Assembly: GCA_018401735.1 (NCBI GenBank)
Contig: JAGYKI010000021.1
Coordinates: 1-48,266, forward strand
DNA from: Schleiferiaceae bacterium
GTDB taxonomy: Bacteria; Bacteroidota; Bacteroidia; Flavobacteriales; Schleiferiaceae
Length of the DNA stretch: 48,266 nucleotides
Direction of reading: 5' to 3'
A program made the translations under genes and the position numbers. Shown in pieces: positions 16,992 through 26,465 of this stretch (the first letter of the stretch is position 1; each line of letters begins with the position of its first letter). Below the pieces are notes generated by a model. That model was not told the DNA's origin and did not search any database. It saw only the letters and a list, made by a program, of their open reading frames with translations.

Positions 16992-19616
16992 TTAATTTAA
17001 TAATTCTTTGGCTTTGTTAAGCGCTTTATCTAATCCTGCAGGGTAAGTGCCGCCAGCCATAGCAAAAGCGGCTTGTCCGCCACCACCTCCGCGAATTTCG
17101 GCCGCAAATTCTTTTACTAAATTACCTGCTTTCCATTCTTTTTCAGCTAAAAGTTCGTCGCCAATGGCCACTGCAATTTGTGCTTTTTCATCGGCACGGC
17201 TGCCTACCACCGCTATTAAGCGTGGGTGTTCTGCTTTTAATTGAAAAAGAGCATCTTTAATTGATTTGGCATCTAATTTACTTTCTAAAATTAGGCGGTC
17301 AAAACCATTAACATTTTCTAATCCCATGGCCCAATTCTTTTTTTCTTGGGCGGCTTGCGCAGCTTGAAAAGCTTCTACTTGCTTTTTCAGTCCTTGGTTC
17401 TCATTTTTAAGATTGGCTAAAGCCGCCACTAGGTCTTTTGGGTTTTTAAGCTCCAGTTGAATTTCGTGCAGTAGATCTACCTTAGAGCGATAAAAATCTT
17501 GAGCTTTCGCGCCAGTATAGGCTTCAATACGACGAATGCCTGCGGCAACGGCTCCTTCACTTACAATAGTGAAAACGCCAATTTTACCAGTAGCTGGCAC
17601 GTGAATTCCACCGCAAAGTTCTATGCTTTCCCCAAATTTAATGGCGCGCACTGTATCGCCGTATTTCTCACCAAATAAGGCCATTGCGCCCATGTTTTTG
17701 GCTTCTTCGATCGGGATTTGACGGAATTCTTCCAAATTGAAATTAGCGCGAATTCTCTCGTTTACCAAGCTTTCAATAGTATCGATTTCTTCCTTGCTCA
17801 ATTTGCTGAAATGGCTAAAATCGAAGCGCAGATATTGATCATTAACTAGCGATCCTTTCTGTTCTACGTGCGTGCCTAATACTTCGCGCAGGGCCTGGTG
17901 TAAAAGGTGCGTGGCCGAGTGGTTAAGACTGGTGTTTTCACGCTTATTTGCATTTACAATTGCTTGAAATGGTTGGGACACATCTTGCGGAAGCTTATCG
18001 CTGAAATGTATGATTAGCCCATGCTCTTTTTTAGTATCGAGAATTTCTAGACTCTCATTTTCGGAAACTAATTTCCCCGTATCACCAATCTGGCCTCCGC
18101 CTTCTGGGTAAAAGGGAGTGAGATTTAAAACTAGTTGGTATTGCTTTTTCTTTTTCGCTAAAACTTCGCGGTAACGCGTAATGCGCACCTTGGCTTCGGT
18201 GTGATCGTAGCCTACAAATTCTTCTTTATCGTCTTCTTCAATAATTACCCAGTCGCCCGTATCTACCTTACTGGAGGCACGAGCGCGCTCTTTTTGCTGC
18301 ATCATTTCGGCATCATATTCACGCTCGTCAAAACTGAGGCCTCTTTCCTTTAAAATTAGGCCCGTAAGATCAGGCGGAAAACCAAAGGTGTCGTACAGTT
18401 CAAAAACTAAAGCGCCAGCAATAGGCCCATCTTTATGCTCGAGGCAGATTTGATCTAAACGGTTTAGGCCAGTTTCTAAAGTGCGTAAGAATGAATTTTC
18501 TTCTTCCTGAATGACGCGACTCACTAATTCCTTTTGCTTTAAGAGTTCAGGGAATGCTTCACCCATTTGATCGGCGAGGGTGTCGATTAATTTGTAAATG
18601 AAAGCTTCTTTGGTGTTAAGATAGGAGAAGCCATAGCGAATTGCTCTTCTTAAAATGCGACGGATTACATAACCAGCGCCGGTATTGGAGGTTAGTTGTC
18701 CGTCTGCAATAGCGAAAGCCACAGCACGCAGGTGATCGGCAATAACGCGTAAGGCGATATCACTCTTTTCATTTTTACCGTAATCTACGCCAGTGATAGC
18801 GCTAATTTTTTTAATAATAGGTTGAAAAACGTCGGTATCATAATTAGATTGCACCCCTTGCAAAGCCATGCATAAGCGCTCGAAGCCCATACCAGTATCC
18901 ACGTGTTGTGCGGGTAGTTTTTTAAGGCTGCCATCGGCCATGCGGTTGAACTCCATAAATACCAAGTTCCACACTTCTACCACTTGGGGGTGATCTTGGT
19001 TTACTAAATCGGCGCCGTTAATTTTTGCTTTTTCGGTCTCATCGCGCAAATCGATGTGTATTTCAGAGCAGGGGCCACAAGGGCCAGTGGCGCCCATTTC
19101 CCAAAAGTTATCCTTTTTGTTGCCATTTAGGATACGGTCTTTAGCAATCCACTTTTCCCATTCTTGGGCGGCATCACTGTCGCGCTCCAGTCGATCTTCT
19201 TTATCGCCTTCGAAAATAGTAACATATAATTTATCAGGATCGATGCCATATACTTCGGTCAGTAATTCCCAGGCCCAACGGATGGCATCGGTTTTAAAAT
19301 AATCGCCGAAACTCCAGTTGCCCAACATTTCGAACATAGTATGATGATAGGTATCATGACCTACTTCCTCTAAATCGTTGTGTTTGCCCGAAACCCGTAA
19401 ACATTTTTGGCTATCCGTTATACGGGGTGCTTCTGCCTCAGCGTTTCCTAGAAAAGCATCCTTAAACTGATTCATTCCCGCATTGGTAAACATCAGGCTA
19501 GGGTCGCCTTTTATTACCAGCGGGGCTGAAGGAACGATGCTGTGACCTTTTTCCGCAAAAAAGTTTAAGAATTGTTGACGAATGGCTTGGGCGGTCCACT
19601 TAGTATTTGTACTCAT
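16992..19616 (-). CDS. alaS: Alanyl-tRNA synthetase
   Basis: AlaS charges tRNA-Ala and edits Ser/Gly-tRNA-Ala. The 874-residue protein has the class II core at the N terminus (FTNAGMNQFKDAFLG, RVSGKHNDLEEVG), the editing domain metal site HSATHLLH followed by the CGGIH motif, and the C-Ala/DHHA1 domain near the end with the GGGGGQ stretch. Length is normal. ATG start at 19616. The divergent M23 peptidase and MerR pair next to alaS is a plausible conserved Bacteroidota arrangement. Confidence 0.98.
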   Translation of the reverse strand: MSTNTKWTAQAIRQQFLNFFAEKGHSIVPSAPLVIKGDPSLMFTNAGMNQFKDAFLGNAEAEAPRITDSQKCLRVSGKHNDLEEVGHDTYHHTMFEMLGNWSFGDYFKTDAIRWAWELLTEVYGIDPDKLYVTIFEGDKEDRLERDSDAAQEWEKWIAKDRILNGNKKDNFWEMGATGPCGPCSEIHIDLRDETEKAKINGADLVNQDHPQVVEVWNLVFMEFNRMADGSLKKLPAQHVDTGMGFERLCMALQGVQSNYDTDVFQPIIKKISAITGVDYGKNEKSDIALRVIADHLRAVAFAIADGQLTSNTGAGYVIRRILRRAIRYGFSYLNTKEAFIYKLIDTLADQMGEAFPELLKQKELVSRVIQEEENSFLRTLETGLNRLDQICLEHKDGPIAGALVFELYDTFGFPPDLTGLILKERGLSFDEREYDAEMMQQKERARASSKVDTGDWVIIEEDDKEEFVGYDHTEAKVRITRYREVLAKKKKQYQLVLNLTPFYPEGGGQIGDTGKLVSENESLEILDTKKEHGLIIHFSDKLPQDVSQPFQAIVNANKRENTSLNHSATHLLHQALREVLGTHVEQKGSLVNDQYLRFDFSHFSKLSKEEIDTIESLVNERIRANFNLEEFRQIPIEEAKNMGAMALFGEKYGDTVRAIKFGESIELCGGIHVPATGKIGVFTIVSEGAVAAGIRRIEAYTGAKAQDFYRSKVDLLHEIQLELKNPKDLVAALANLKNENQGLKKQVEAFQAAQAAQEKKNWAMGLENVNGFDRLILESKLDAKSIKDALFQLKAEHPRLIAVVGSRADEKAQIAVAIGDELLAEKEWKAGNLVKEFAAEIRGGGGGQAAFAMAGGTYPAGLDKALNKAKELLN

Positions 19617-19659
19617 AATGAATTAAACAAAGGCTTGTTTATTACCTAAAATCTTACGC

Positions 19660-19690
19660 TTGATAAAAACTGCGAGCTATTGTATCTTCG
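19660..19690 (+). promoter_or_regulatory. Promoter for the M23 peptidase-merR unit
   Basis: TTG (19660-19662) is followed after 20 nt by TATCTTCG (19683-19690), one mismatch from TAnnTTTG. The start codon lies 42 nt downstream. Confidence 0.6.
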
Positions 19691-19732
19691 AAGCCCTAAA
19701 TGTCTTTTTAACGCAGGCCAAAATTAAGGATT

Positions 19733-20704
19733 ATGGCGAAGGTCAAGTACTATTACGACCCGAAAACACTTTCTTATCGAAAAATAGAGAAAAACGCAGC
19801 ATATCGCTTGCGTAATGGCTTGATTTACATGGCTTCAGTAATTCTAGCGGCTTTTGTATTAATTCTCCTTGCCGACAGTTTTATTGACTCTCCCAAGGAG
19901 AAGCGTCTACTTAGAGAGCTGGAAAATATGGAAATTCAGTTTTCTATTCTTAACGAAAGAATGGACCAGGTAAGCACCGTAATAAGCGATTTGCAAGAAA
20001 GAGACGATAATATTTACCGGGTAATTTTTGAAGCAGAACCCTTGCCGGCATCGGTGCGTGAAGCAGGATTTGGCGGGGCAAATCGTTATGCCAAGCTAGA
20101 AGGATTTGAGAATAGTGACTTAATAAAATCGACTTCCAAGCGTCTCGATAAACTTACGAAGGAGGTTTATGTGCAAAGTAAATCCTTCGATGATATTGTG
20201 GAAATGGCTAAGGATAAAAAGGAGCTTTTAGCAAGTATTCCTGCCATTCAGCCAGTAGCCAACGAAAATTTAAGACGCATGGCATCTGGTTATGGCTGGC
20301 GTTTAGATCCATTTACCAAAGCGCCCAAAATGCACTTCGGGATGGATTTCTCGGCCGAAATAGGTACTCCTATTTATGCCACGGGCAATGGTGAGGTAAT
20401 TCGCGCCGACTCTAAATCGAGCGGCTTCGGAAATCATATTCGCATTGACCATGGTTATGGTTATATAACTATTTACGCCCACCTTAATGATTATAATGTA
20501 AGTGTGGGGCAGAAGGTGAAACGGGGCGATCTTATCGGTTTCGTAGGCAACTCTGGTCGTTCGCGCGGACCACATTTGCATTATGAAGTGCATTTAAATG
20601 GCGAAAGACTTAATCCAGTAAACTTCTATTACGGCGAATTATCAGCTGAAGAATTCAATACCATTATCGAAATGGCCAGTCAGTCTAACCAATCATTCGA
20701 CTAA
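19733..20704 (+). CDS. M23-family peptidoglycan endopeptidase, membrane-anchored
   Basis: A 323-residue protein with one N-terminal membrane helix (about 29-49), a coiled-coil stretch (about 55-100), and a LytM/lysostaphin-type M23 domain at about 180-300. The zinc and catalytic residues are all present: H201 and D205 (HFGMD), H250 (YAH) and H281-x-H283 (HLH). It should cut peptide bridges of periplasmic peptidoglycan. Its stop overlaps the start of the MerR gene by one base (TAATG), so the two are translationally coupled. Confidence 0.93.
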   Translation: MAKVKYYYDPKTLSYRKIEKNAAYRLRNGLIYMASVILAAFVLILLADSFIDSPKEKRLLRELENMEIQFSILNERMDQVSTVISDLQERDDNIYRVIFEAEPLPASVREAGFGGANRYAKLEGFENSDLIKSTSKRLDKLTKEVYVQSKSFDDIVEMAKDKKELLASIPAIQPVANENLRRMASGYGWRLDPFTKAPKMHFGMDFSAEIGTPIYATGNGEVIRADSKSSGFGNHIRIDHGYGYITIYAHLNDYNVSVGQKVKRGDLIGFVGNSGRSRGPHLHYEVHLNGERLNPVNFYYGELSAEEFNTIIEMASQSNQSFD

Positions 20705-21039
20705 TGCAAGAAGAAGCAATCGACGACGAAAAACGCTATTACAGCATGGGGGAGGTTTCGGCCATGTTCGATGTTAATGCCTCTTTAATTCGCTTTTGGG
20801 AAAAGGAGTTTGATATCCTTAAACCTAAGAAAAACAAGAAGGGCAATCGTCTTTTTACCCCAAAAGATGTGCATAATTTGAAGTTGATACACCATTTAGT
20901 GAAAGAGCGTGGCTTTACCTTAAAAGGAGCACAGGCTAAGCTTAAAGCTAATAAGGAAGATACGGCTCAGGTTGCAGAGGTTATTACCAAACTGAAAATG
21001 ATTAAACAGGCCCTAGCGGAGATTCGCAAGGAATTGTAA
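20704..21039 (+). CDS. MerR-family transcriptional regulator
   Basis: A 111-residue protein with a MerR winged-helix DNA-binding domain (YSMGEVSAMFDVNASLIRFW) and the following NRLFTPKDVHNLKLIHHLV helix. It has almost no C-terminal effector domain and no Cys ligands, so it is not a metal sensor; it resembles the short RacA/DUF-type MerR proteins seen next to M23 peptidases in this phylum. Coupled by TAATG overlap to the peptidase gene, it may tune cell-wall turnover; that is inference. Confidence 0.87.
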   Translation: MQEEAIDDEKRYYSMGEVSAMFDVNASLIRFWEKEFDILKPKKNKKGNRLFTPKDVHNLKLIHHLVKERGFTLKGAQAKLKANKEDTAQVAEVITKLKMIKQALAEIRKEL

Positions 21040-21056
21040 ATTTCAGGAGCGACGGC

Positions 21057-23003
21057 CTAGAACTTAAAACTCAATCCTCCACTCAACCAAAATCCGGGTA
21101 ACTCTACATTGGCATGATCGAAATAGCGTTGATTGCCAATATTCTGAGCTCGCAGGTAAAACCGCATTGCTTTTAATTGATAATGAGCGCTGGCATTAAT
21201 GAGCAAAACTGGCTCATAGTTTTCGGGACTGCCACCACCTACTCTAATAAAACTTCCTTCACGTTGTTGATAGCTGATGGTGTACATCAAGCTTAAACGA
21301 TCAGTTAATTTTTGCATTAAACGCAAATTCAACTTGTAGTTAAGATAGTCGAGCACATAAACCGAATAATAGGGCGGGTTTTCAATGGCATCGCTCTGGT
21401 TGTAGCTAAAGCCGAAATTGATATTATTGAGATAGAGCGACCCCAAAGAGGGCTTTAGATTATAAGCGAGACTGAGTTCCCCACCCGTGAAATTTGCGCT
21501 TTGGGCATTGCTAGCTAATAAATTACAAGTGTCACAATCTTGGGTCCAATCGATAATATTGGTGCCCATGCGGCGGTAAACTGTGGCATTGAAGTGCCAG
21601 TTTTTATTTAGCAAGCGGTAGCCAATTTCGTAGTTAAAGGATTCTTCTTGAGCTAAGTTTTCACTGCCTTGGGCGCCGCCGATATTATAATACAACTCGG
21701 TAAAACTGGGTAAACGAAAAGAACGGTTGAAGCTTGCAAAAATACGCTGTTTGTTAAAGCGATAGCCCGCATTTAAGGCGGGATAGAAACCCAGTCCGAA
21801 CACATCGTTATAGTTTATCTGTAAAGCCGCATTTATATTTACTTTTTGGAAGCTTATCAAATGCTCGGCGGCAAGCGAGATATTGTTTCTCTGGTCGCCT
21901 AGGGTAAAGCTGCCGCGTGCTTCGTCGCTTATAGGTTCGCTTAATGGTTTCCCAAGATTGGTACTGCGAATTTGCTCGTAACGATAATCAACATTTAGGT
22001 TGGTTGTACCCCATTTACTTTCTAAGTTTACGCTACTTCTTAGGCCGTAAACTTCTGAGCGATGATAGTTGTGATCGCTATACCAGTTGGGGACGGTATC
22101 GTTTCCGCTAATAAATAGACCGTTACTGTATTGGTAATAGCCTTCTCCTTCTCTAAATAGTTGAAATTCGTCCCAATTACTGCGGGCATAGAGCTGACTA
22201 CTCCAGGTAGATTTACCCAAATTTTGCTCCCAACTTAAACTGCTGTTTAGGGTACGGGTTTTTTCATATTGCTCGGGAAAGCGAGTAGAGTAGAAGTTTT
22301 GTGCTCCGAAATTTTGCAGGTTAAAACCACCATTAAATTTTAAGCTATTGCCCTTTATGTTCCAGTTACTTTCCGTCCATAAAGTACTGAGGTCGAAATC
22401 GGTATTTTCTTTAAATCCGCCCGAGCGATTATGGCCAGCGCTAATGCGTGAATTATGCTTTTTGCCACTCCAATCCACACTAGCCTGTGAGTTGAAACTA
22501 TTGAAGCTGCCGCCGCCAATTTGGATTTCTGCATTGGTTTTTTCGCCCTCATTTTTCCGGGAGATGATATTAATAGCGCCACTAAAACTATTGGCACCAA
22601 AAATATAGGATGCGCCGCCCATAAGGACTTCAATTCTTTCAATATCGTTAAGGGCAAAAGGAAGGTTCATTAAATGATGACCAGTTTGTGGGTCGCTTAA
22701 ACGCACGCCATTTACTAGAACTAGAACTTGTTCGAAAGTGCCGCCTCTAATGCTAAGATCCGTTTGGGTGCCGAAAATTCCTCTTTGCTGCGCATCTACA
22801 CCAGTGATGAAATCCAAGAGTTCTGCTACCGAATTTACGGGTGCTTCTTTAATTTCTGTGCGATTAATAATTTGCACATTGCGATTGCTGTTAAGCAGAC
22901 TTTGCTTGTAAGCTGCGGCCGAAACCACCACGGTGTCAAGGAGTTCTTGGGCATAAGTTGCCGAGGCTGACAATACCAAGAGAAGGCTAAATAGCTTTTT
23001 CAT
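21057..23003 (-). CDS. TonB-dependent outer-membrane receptor (BtuB-like)
   Basis: A 648-residue receptor. The ATG at 23003 gives the signal peptide ending in ATYAQ; the frame extends 26 codons further without a signal. The plug domain is clear (VSAAAYKQSLLN, DLSIRGGTFEQVLVLVNG, DPQTGHHLMNLP, GANSFSGAINI) and the barrel ends in the C-terminal GLSFKF. It is divergent from the TPP-riboswitch-controlled receptor and shares its 255-bp upstream region, but it lies outside the riboswitch transcript. I see no cobalamin riboswitch, so the substrate is open despite BtuB-like plug features. Confidence 0.88.
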   Translation of the reverse strand: MKKLFSLLLVLSASATYAQELLDTVVVSAAAYKQSLLNSNRNVQIINRTEIKEAPVNSVAELLDFITGVDAQQRGIFGTQTDLSIRGGTFEQVLVLVNGVRLSDPQTGHHLMNLPFALNDIERIEVLMGGASYIFGANSFSGAINIISRKNEGEKTNAEIQIGGGSFNSFNSQASVDWSGKKHNSRISAGHNRSGGFKENTDFDLSTLWTESNWNIKGNSLKFNGGFNLQNFGAQNFYSTRFPEQYEKTRTLNSSLSWEQNLGKSTWSSQLYARSNWDEFQLFREGEGYYQYSNGLFISGNDTVPNWYSDHNYHRSEVYGLRSSVNLESKWGTTNLNVDYRYEQIRSTNLGKPLSEPISDEARGSFTLGDQRNNISLAAEHLISFQKVNINAALQINYNDVFGLGFYPALNAGYRFNKQRIFASFNRSFRLPSFTELYYNIGGAQGSENLAQEESFNYEIGYRLLNKNWHFNATVYRRMGTNIIDWTQDCDTCNLLASNAQSANFTGGELSLAYNLKPSLGSLYLNNINFGFSYNQSDAIENPPYYSVYVLDYLNYKLNLRLMQKLTDRLSLMYTISYQQREGSFIRVGGGSPENYEPVLLINASAHYQLKAMRFYLRAQNIGNQRYFDHANVELPGFWLSGGLSFKF

Positions 23004-23021
23004 AAAATGATTTTCGGCGGC

Positions 23022-23029
23022 CAAAACTA
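23022..23029 (-). promoter_or_regulatory. Possible -7 box for the leftward TonB receptor
   Basis: TAGTTTTG on the minus strand fits TAnnTTTG exactly, 18 nt before the ATG at 23003. No clear -33 element. Confidence 0.4.
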
Positions 23030-23069
23030 TAATAAAAATGAAGGATGACCGCTGAGTTAAGAAATAATA

Positions 23070-23077
23070 TACCTTTG
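23070..23077 (+). promoter_or_regulatory. -7 box in front of the TPP riboswitch
   Basis: TACCTTTG matches TAnnTTTG exactly and ends 4 nt before the first base of the riboswitch P1 region, placing the transcription start at about the riboswitch 5' end. Confidence 0.6.
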
Positions 23078-23080
23078 CCA

Positions 23081-23182
23081 CTTCTCACGGGGTGCTCACA
23101 TTTAATTGTGGGCTGAGATTATACCCATTACCGCTTCTTGCGGTAAGCACCTGATCCAGATAATGCTGGCGTAGGGAAAGGA
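23081..23182 (+). promoter_or_regulatory. TPP riboswitch (THI element)
   Basis: All landmarks of the thiamin pyrophosphate aptamer are present in order: GGGGTGCT (P2 5' side), the pyrimidine-sensor motif CTGAGA (23113-23118) with ATACCC, a variable P3a hairpin (TTACCGC-TTCT-TGCGGTAA), then AGCACCTGATC closing P2, and the pyrophosphate-sensor half CCAGATAATGCTGGCGTAGGGAA. It lies 77 bp upstream of the TonB-dependent receptor gene and should turn that receptor and the following substrate-binding lipoprotein off when TPP is abundant. Confidence 0.97.
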
Positions 23183-23258
23183 TGTTAAAGGCATCCAAGA
23201 AATTTAATTAATAATAATTTAGGAACATACCCCGGTTTTCCTTTCATAATTTACTTTT

Positions 23259-25376
23259 ATGAAAAGACGACTACTAGTTCTAGCAGTATTGGGATTGAGC
23301 TCCCAAGTCACTAAAGCTCAAAACGCCGAGGATAGCTTGCGCGTAGAACAGTTAGAGGAAGTAACCATCTCTGCCATACGTGCGGCCGAAAATGCCCCCC
23401 TTGCGCAGGTTACAGTTAATCGCAAAGAAATCGAAAAACAATTTTTTGGTCAGGATGGGGCCTTTCTTTTAGAAAAGTTAAGTCCTTCGTTAGTCTCCTA
23501 TTCCGAATCGGGTACGGGCCTCAGCAATTATGGACAAATGCGCTTGCGCGGAATGGATCAAACCCGCATTAATATTACCCTAAATGGGGTGCCACTTAAT
23601 GATATGATCGATCAAGGGGTGTTCTTTTCCAATTTTATAGATTTTGGGAATAGCATCGAATCGGTACAAATTCAGCGCGGAGTGGGCACGAGTAGCAATG
23701 GCGTTTCCTCCTATGCCGGCTCAATTAATTTTGAGTCTATTTCACTAGCCAATGCCAAGCCTTCCGCAGAAGTACAATTTACGGGTGGCTCCTTTAATAC
23801 TTTAAGGGCAAGTGCGGAAGTAAGCACGGGCTTGCAAGAAAACCGCACCGCATTTTATGCACGTATGAGTAGAATTCAAAGTGATGGCTACCGCTACAAT
23901 ACCAGTACCGCCGCCAATTCACTGTTTTTCTCTGGCGCTTATTATGGGGAGAAGCATGCCTTTAAGTTTACGGGATTTGCGGGTCAAAGCCAGAATGGTT
24001 TGGGATACACTCCTGTTCCTTTGGCCTTGATTGAACAAGATCCGCGTACCAATTTGGTTTCGGAAAACGACATCGATAATTTCGGTCAGTATCTTTTTCA
24101 ATTGCAGCATACTTATCGCATCGGTGTGAAAAGCAGCCTCGTTTCGACGCTGTATTATGGTGGAGCAGGGGGTGACTTTCCCTTCGGTTATGCCACCGAT
24201 TCTTTGGGAGGTTTCGAGCAGATCAATTATCCGCTCTACAATACCCACACGGGCTTAATGTCTAATTACAATGCAAAAACAGGTATGGCGGGTGACTTTA
24301 GTATTGGTTTGCATGCCTATACTTTTAGTCGCCGAAATTTAGAATACGTCATTCCGAATCGTAACAATCCCTATTACGAAGACGAGAGTACTAAAGATGA
24401 AATTGCCCTCTTTGCGAAATGGGAAAAGGCCTTTAGTATCGGATCTAGCGGCAGTGAAAACCTGAAAATTTATGCCGATGTACAATTGCGTCAGTTGGCT
24501 TTAAATTTAGGAGCCGATCGAAATTTTTTAGGCGAAGCTCCCGCTATTCCTACTCGCAATTATACTTTCTTAAATCCAAAACTGGGGATTAGCTACCACG
24601 TGAATAGGAACTGGCAGCTATATACTTCTTTCGGGCGCAGCGGTCGTGAGCCCACCCGCTTCGATGTGTTAGGTGCTACGGCGGTAAATGCTTCCAATAT
24701 TGCTTTGGCGAGGGATGTTAATTCCATTCAAGCGGAGTATGTAAACGATGTTGAAGTAGGGACGCGTTGGAATACAGAAAGTGTCGCTTTAGAGTTAAAC
24801 CTCTTCTTTATGCAGTTTGAAAACGAAATTGCGCCCATCGGCGAATATATTCCCGAGGGCTTTGTGCAAGTTTTTCTTAACCAGCAAGCCAGTACCCGAC
24901 AAGGAATTGAGCTTAATGGTAATTGGGATGTGGGTAATACTTTTTCTCAAAGTCCGAATCGACTTAATTTAACTGGGCAAATTAGTTTGCTGCAGGCGCA
25001 GATTAGTAGCTATCAGCCAGCGGGTTCGAATGAGACATTCGAAAATATCACTCCAATTTTAAGTCCTCAGGTAAATGGTCAATTCGACTTAAATTATAAA
25101 CCCATCAAAAACTTTAGCTTCGGTATTGGGGCGCGTTATTTGGGCGAACAGTTTATGGAGCTTACGAATAATGAGGATTTAATGGTGCCGTCTTCTTTGG
25201 TCCTAAATCTTAATGCCAATTGGAATTTTTACCAAAAGCATTCATTAAGCGTTCAAGTGAATAACCTAACGAATGAACTCTATTACACTTACGGAGCGCC
25301 CGATTTTAATGGTGGACCCGCTTATTTCGTCCAAGCTCCGTTACATGCTTATGCAACTTTAAGACTAGTTTTTTAG
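23259..25376 (+). CDS. TonB-dependent receptor under TPP riboswitch control (probable thiamin or precursor uptake)
   Basis: A 705-residue outer-membrane receptor with a signal peptide (MKRRLLVLAVLGLSS, ending TKAQ), a plug with GQMRLRGMDQTRINITLNG and QIQRGVGTSSNGVSSYAGSI, and a barrel ending in YATLRLVF. The TPP riboswitch directly upstream is the strongest evidence for substrate: riboswitch-linked TonB receptors in Bacteroidota (often called OMPthi) are predicted to import thiamin or its precursors. The gene for an NMT1/THI5-like binding protein follows after 6 nt, forming one operon. Substrate is inferred from regulation, not from residues. Confidence 0.88.
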   Translation: MKRRLLVLAVLGLSSQVTKAQNAEDSLRVEQLEEVTISAIRAAENAPLAQVTVNRKEIEKQFFGQDGAFLLEKLSPSLVSYSESGTGLSNYGQMRLRGMDQTRINITLNGVPLNDMIDQGVFFSNFIDFGNSIESVQIQRGVGTSSNGVSSYAGSINFESISLANAKPSAEVQFTGGSFNTLRASAEVSTGLQENRTAFYARMSRIQSDGYRYNTSTAANSLFFSGAYYGEKHAFKFTGFAGQSQNGLGYTPVPLALIEQDPRTNLVSENDIDNFGQYLFQLQHTYRIGVKSSLVSTLYYGGAGGDFPFGYATDSLGGFEQINYPLYNTHTGLMSNYNAKTGMAGDFSIGLHAYTFSRRNLEYVIPNRNNPYYEDESTKDEIALFAKWEKAFSIGSSGSENLKIYADVQLRQLALNLGADRNFLGEAPAIPTRNYTFLNPKLGISYHVNRNWQLYTSFGRSGREPTRFDVLGATAVNASNIALARDVNSIQAEYVNDVEVGTRWNTESVALELNLFFMQFENEIAPIGEYIPEGFVQVFLNQQASTRQGIELNGNWDVGNTFSQSPNRLNLTGQISLLQAQISSYQPAGSNETFENITPILSPQVNGQFDLNYKPIKNFSFGIGARYLGEQFMELTNNEDLMVPSSLVLNLNANWNFYQKHSLSVQVNNLTNELYYTYGAPDFNGGPAYFVQAPLHAYATLRLVF

Positions 25377-25382
25377 AAGATT

Positions 25383-26405
25383 ATGAAAAAGTATGCATTT
25401 GTACTGGCGCTTATGGCATTAATTGCTTGTAAGCAGAATAAAAACGCATCTACCGAAGTGGGCAAAAGCTTAAACCAAAGCACTGGCCTGGACACGATAC
25501 GGCTAGCTTTAGACTGGACTCCCAATGTTTTACATGCGGGCATTTTATTAGCCGAGCAAGCCGAATGGTTTGAGGAGGAAGGCATTTACCTAAAGTGGGA
25601 TAGCCCCGAAATTGACAATTATACGAAGAAGCCGATTTTTCGACTTTTAGAGGGAGAGGTAGATTTCGCGGTGGGTCCATCCGAGCATCTTTTTGCTTTT
25701 GCAGCAGATAGTACCGGGGTGAGAGCGCAGGCAGTTGCCACAATTTTACAAGCCGATCGCAGCGCTTTTGTGCTCAAGGCAGATGCGCAGGTAAACAGGC
25801 CCGCGGAAATTGAAGATGCGATTTACTTAGGTTATCATACCCCCCTGGAGCATGAGATTCTTAATGGTATGATTCGTTATGATGGTGGTGAAGCGATTTA
25901 TCAGGTAAAGCAGCCCGGTAGATTGCAAGTTTGGGAGGCTTTTAAGCAAGATTCAGGGCAAGTGGCTTGGGTGTTTTTGCACTGGGAAGCGGCTATGGCT
26001 AAGGCGGAAGGAATAGACTTAGTGAGTTTTATCCCCAATGATTATGGCGTTCCTTATGGATACTCGTCGGTAATTATGGCTCCCAGTAAAATGGATTCAG
26101 CCGCGGCTGAGCGTTGTCGCCGTTTGTTAAAAGTATTCGCGCGCGCTTATGCAGAAGTGGCTAAAAATCCGATGGAATCGCTGGCGAAAATCCGAGCGAG
26201 CCAAGATCATGAAAACTGGCATGATTCCTTATTTGTACAGGCCGCCATGGAAGATATACACTCGCATTTTATGAAGGGTAAAACTTGGGGTGTAATGCAA
26301 GAAGCTAAATGGCAAAACTACGCGAATTGGATGCGAGAGCAAGGTTTATTGGAGTTGTCGGATGAGCAGCTCCAGCAGCTATTTACGAATAGCTACTTGC
26401 CTTAA
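25383..26405 (+). CDS. NMT1/THI5-family substrate-binding lipoprotein (ThiY-like)
   Basis: A 340-residue lipoprotein (lipobox LIAC, Cys at 16; Lys follows, so no acidic surface-export signal). The mature part opens with LALDWTPNVLHAGI and WFEEEGI, the hallmark of the NMT1/THI5-like periplasmic proteins that bind thiamin pyrimidine precursors, and continues with VDFAVGPSEHLFAF and VPYGYSSVIMAP. It is the second gene of the riboswitch operon. ThiY normally delivers formylaminopyrimidine to the ThiXZ ABC transporter, but no ABC permease or ATPase lies here. Whether it feeds an inner-membrane carrier elsewhere or the PnuC protein nearby is unknown. Confidence 0.85.
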   Translation: MKKYAFVLALMALIACKQNKNASTEVGKSLNQSTGLDTIRLALDWTPNVLHAGILLAEQAEWFEEEGIYLKWDSPEIDNYTKKPIFRLLEGEVDFAVGPSEHLFAFAADSTGVRAQAVATILQADRSAFVLKADAQVNRPAEIEDAIYLGYHTPLEHEILNGMIRYDGGEAIYQVKQPGRLQVWEAFKQDSGQVAWVFLHWEAAMAKAEGIDLVSFIPNDYGVPYGYSSVIMAPSKMDSAAAERCRRLLKVFARAYAEVAKNPMESLAKIRASQDHENWHDSLFVQAAMEDIHSHFMKGKTWGVMQEAKWQNYANWMREQGLLELSDEQLQQLFTNSYLP

Positions 26406-26422
26406 AGTGATAGGATTAAATT

Positions 26423-26454
26423 TGAGGCTATAATTTCAGGTCGAACTCACGTTA
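26423..26454 (+). repeat. Solo copy of the inverted-repeat element end
   Basis: TGAGGCT, a 10-nt part-matching spacer and GTCGAACTCACGTTA repeat the right end of the 12915-13181 element at identical spacing (13149-13180), and the match goes on into an AAAAGAAA flank. No opposing arm is seen nearby, so this is a solo end. Confidence 0.7.
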
Positions 26455-26465
26455 TTATAGAAAAG

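Noticed and set aside
21057..23003. Vitamin B12 receptor under a cobalamin riboswitch
   Set aside because: The plug looks BtuB-like, but no cobalamin riboswitch motif is visible in the 255 bp upstream, where the only riboswitch faces the other way and is of the TPP type.
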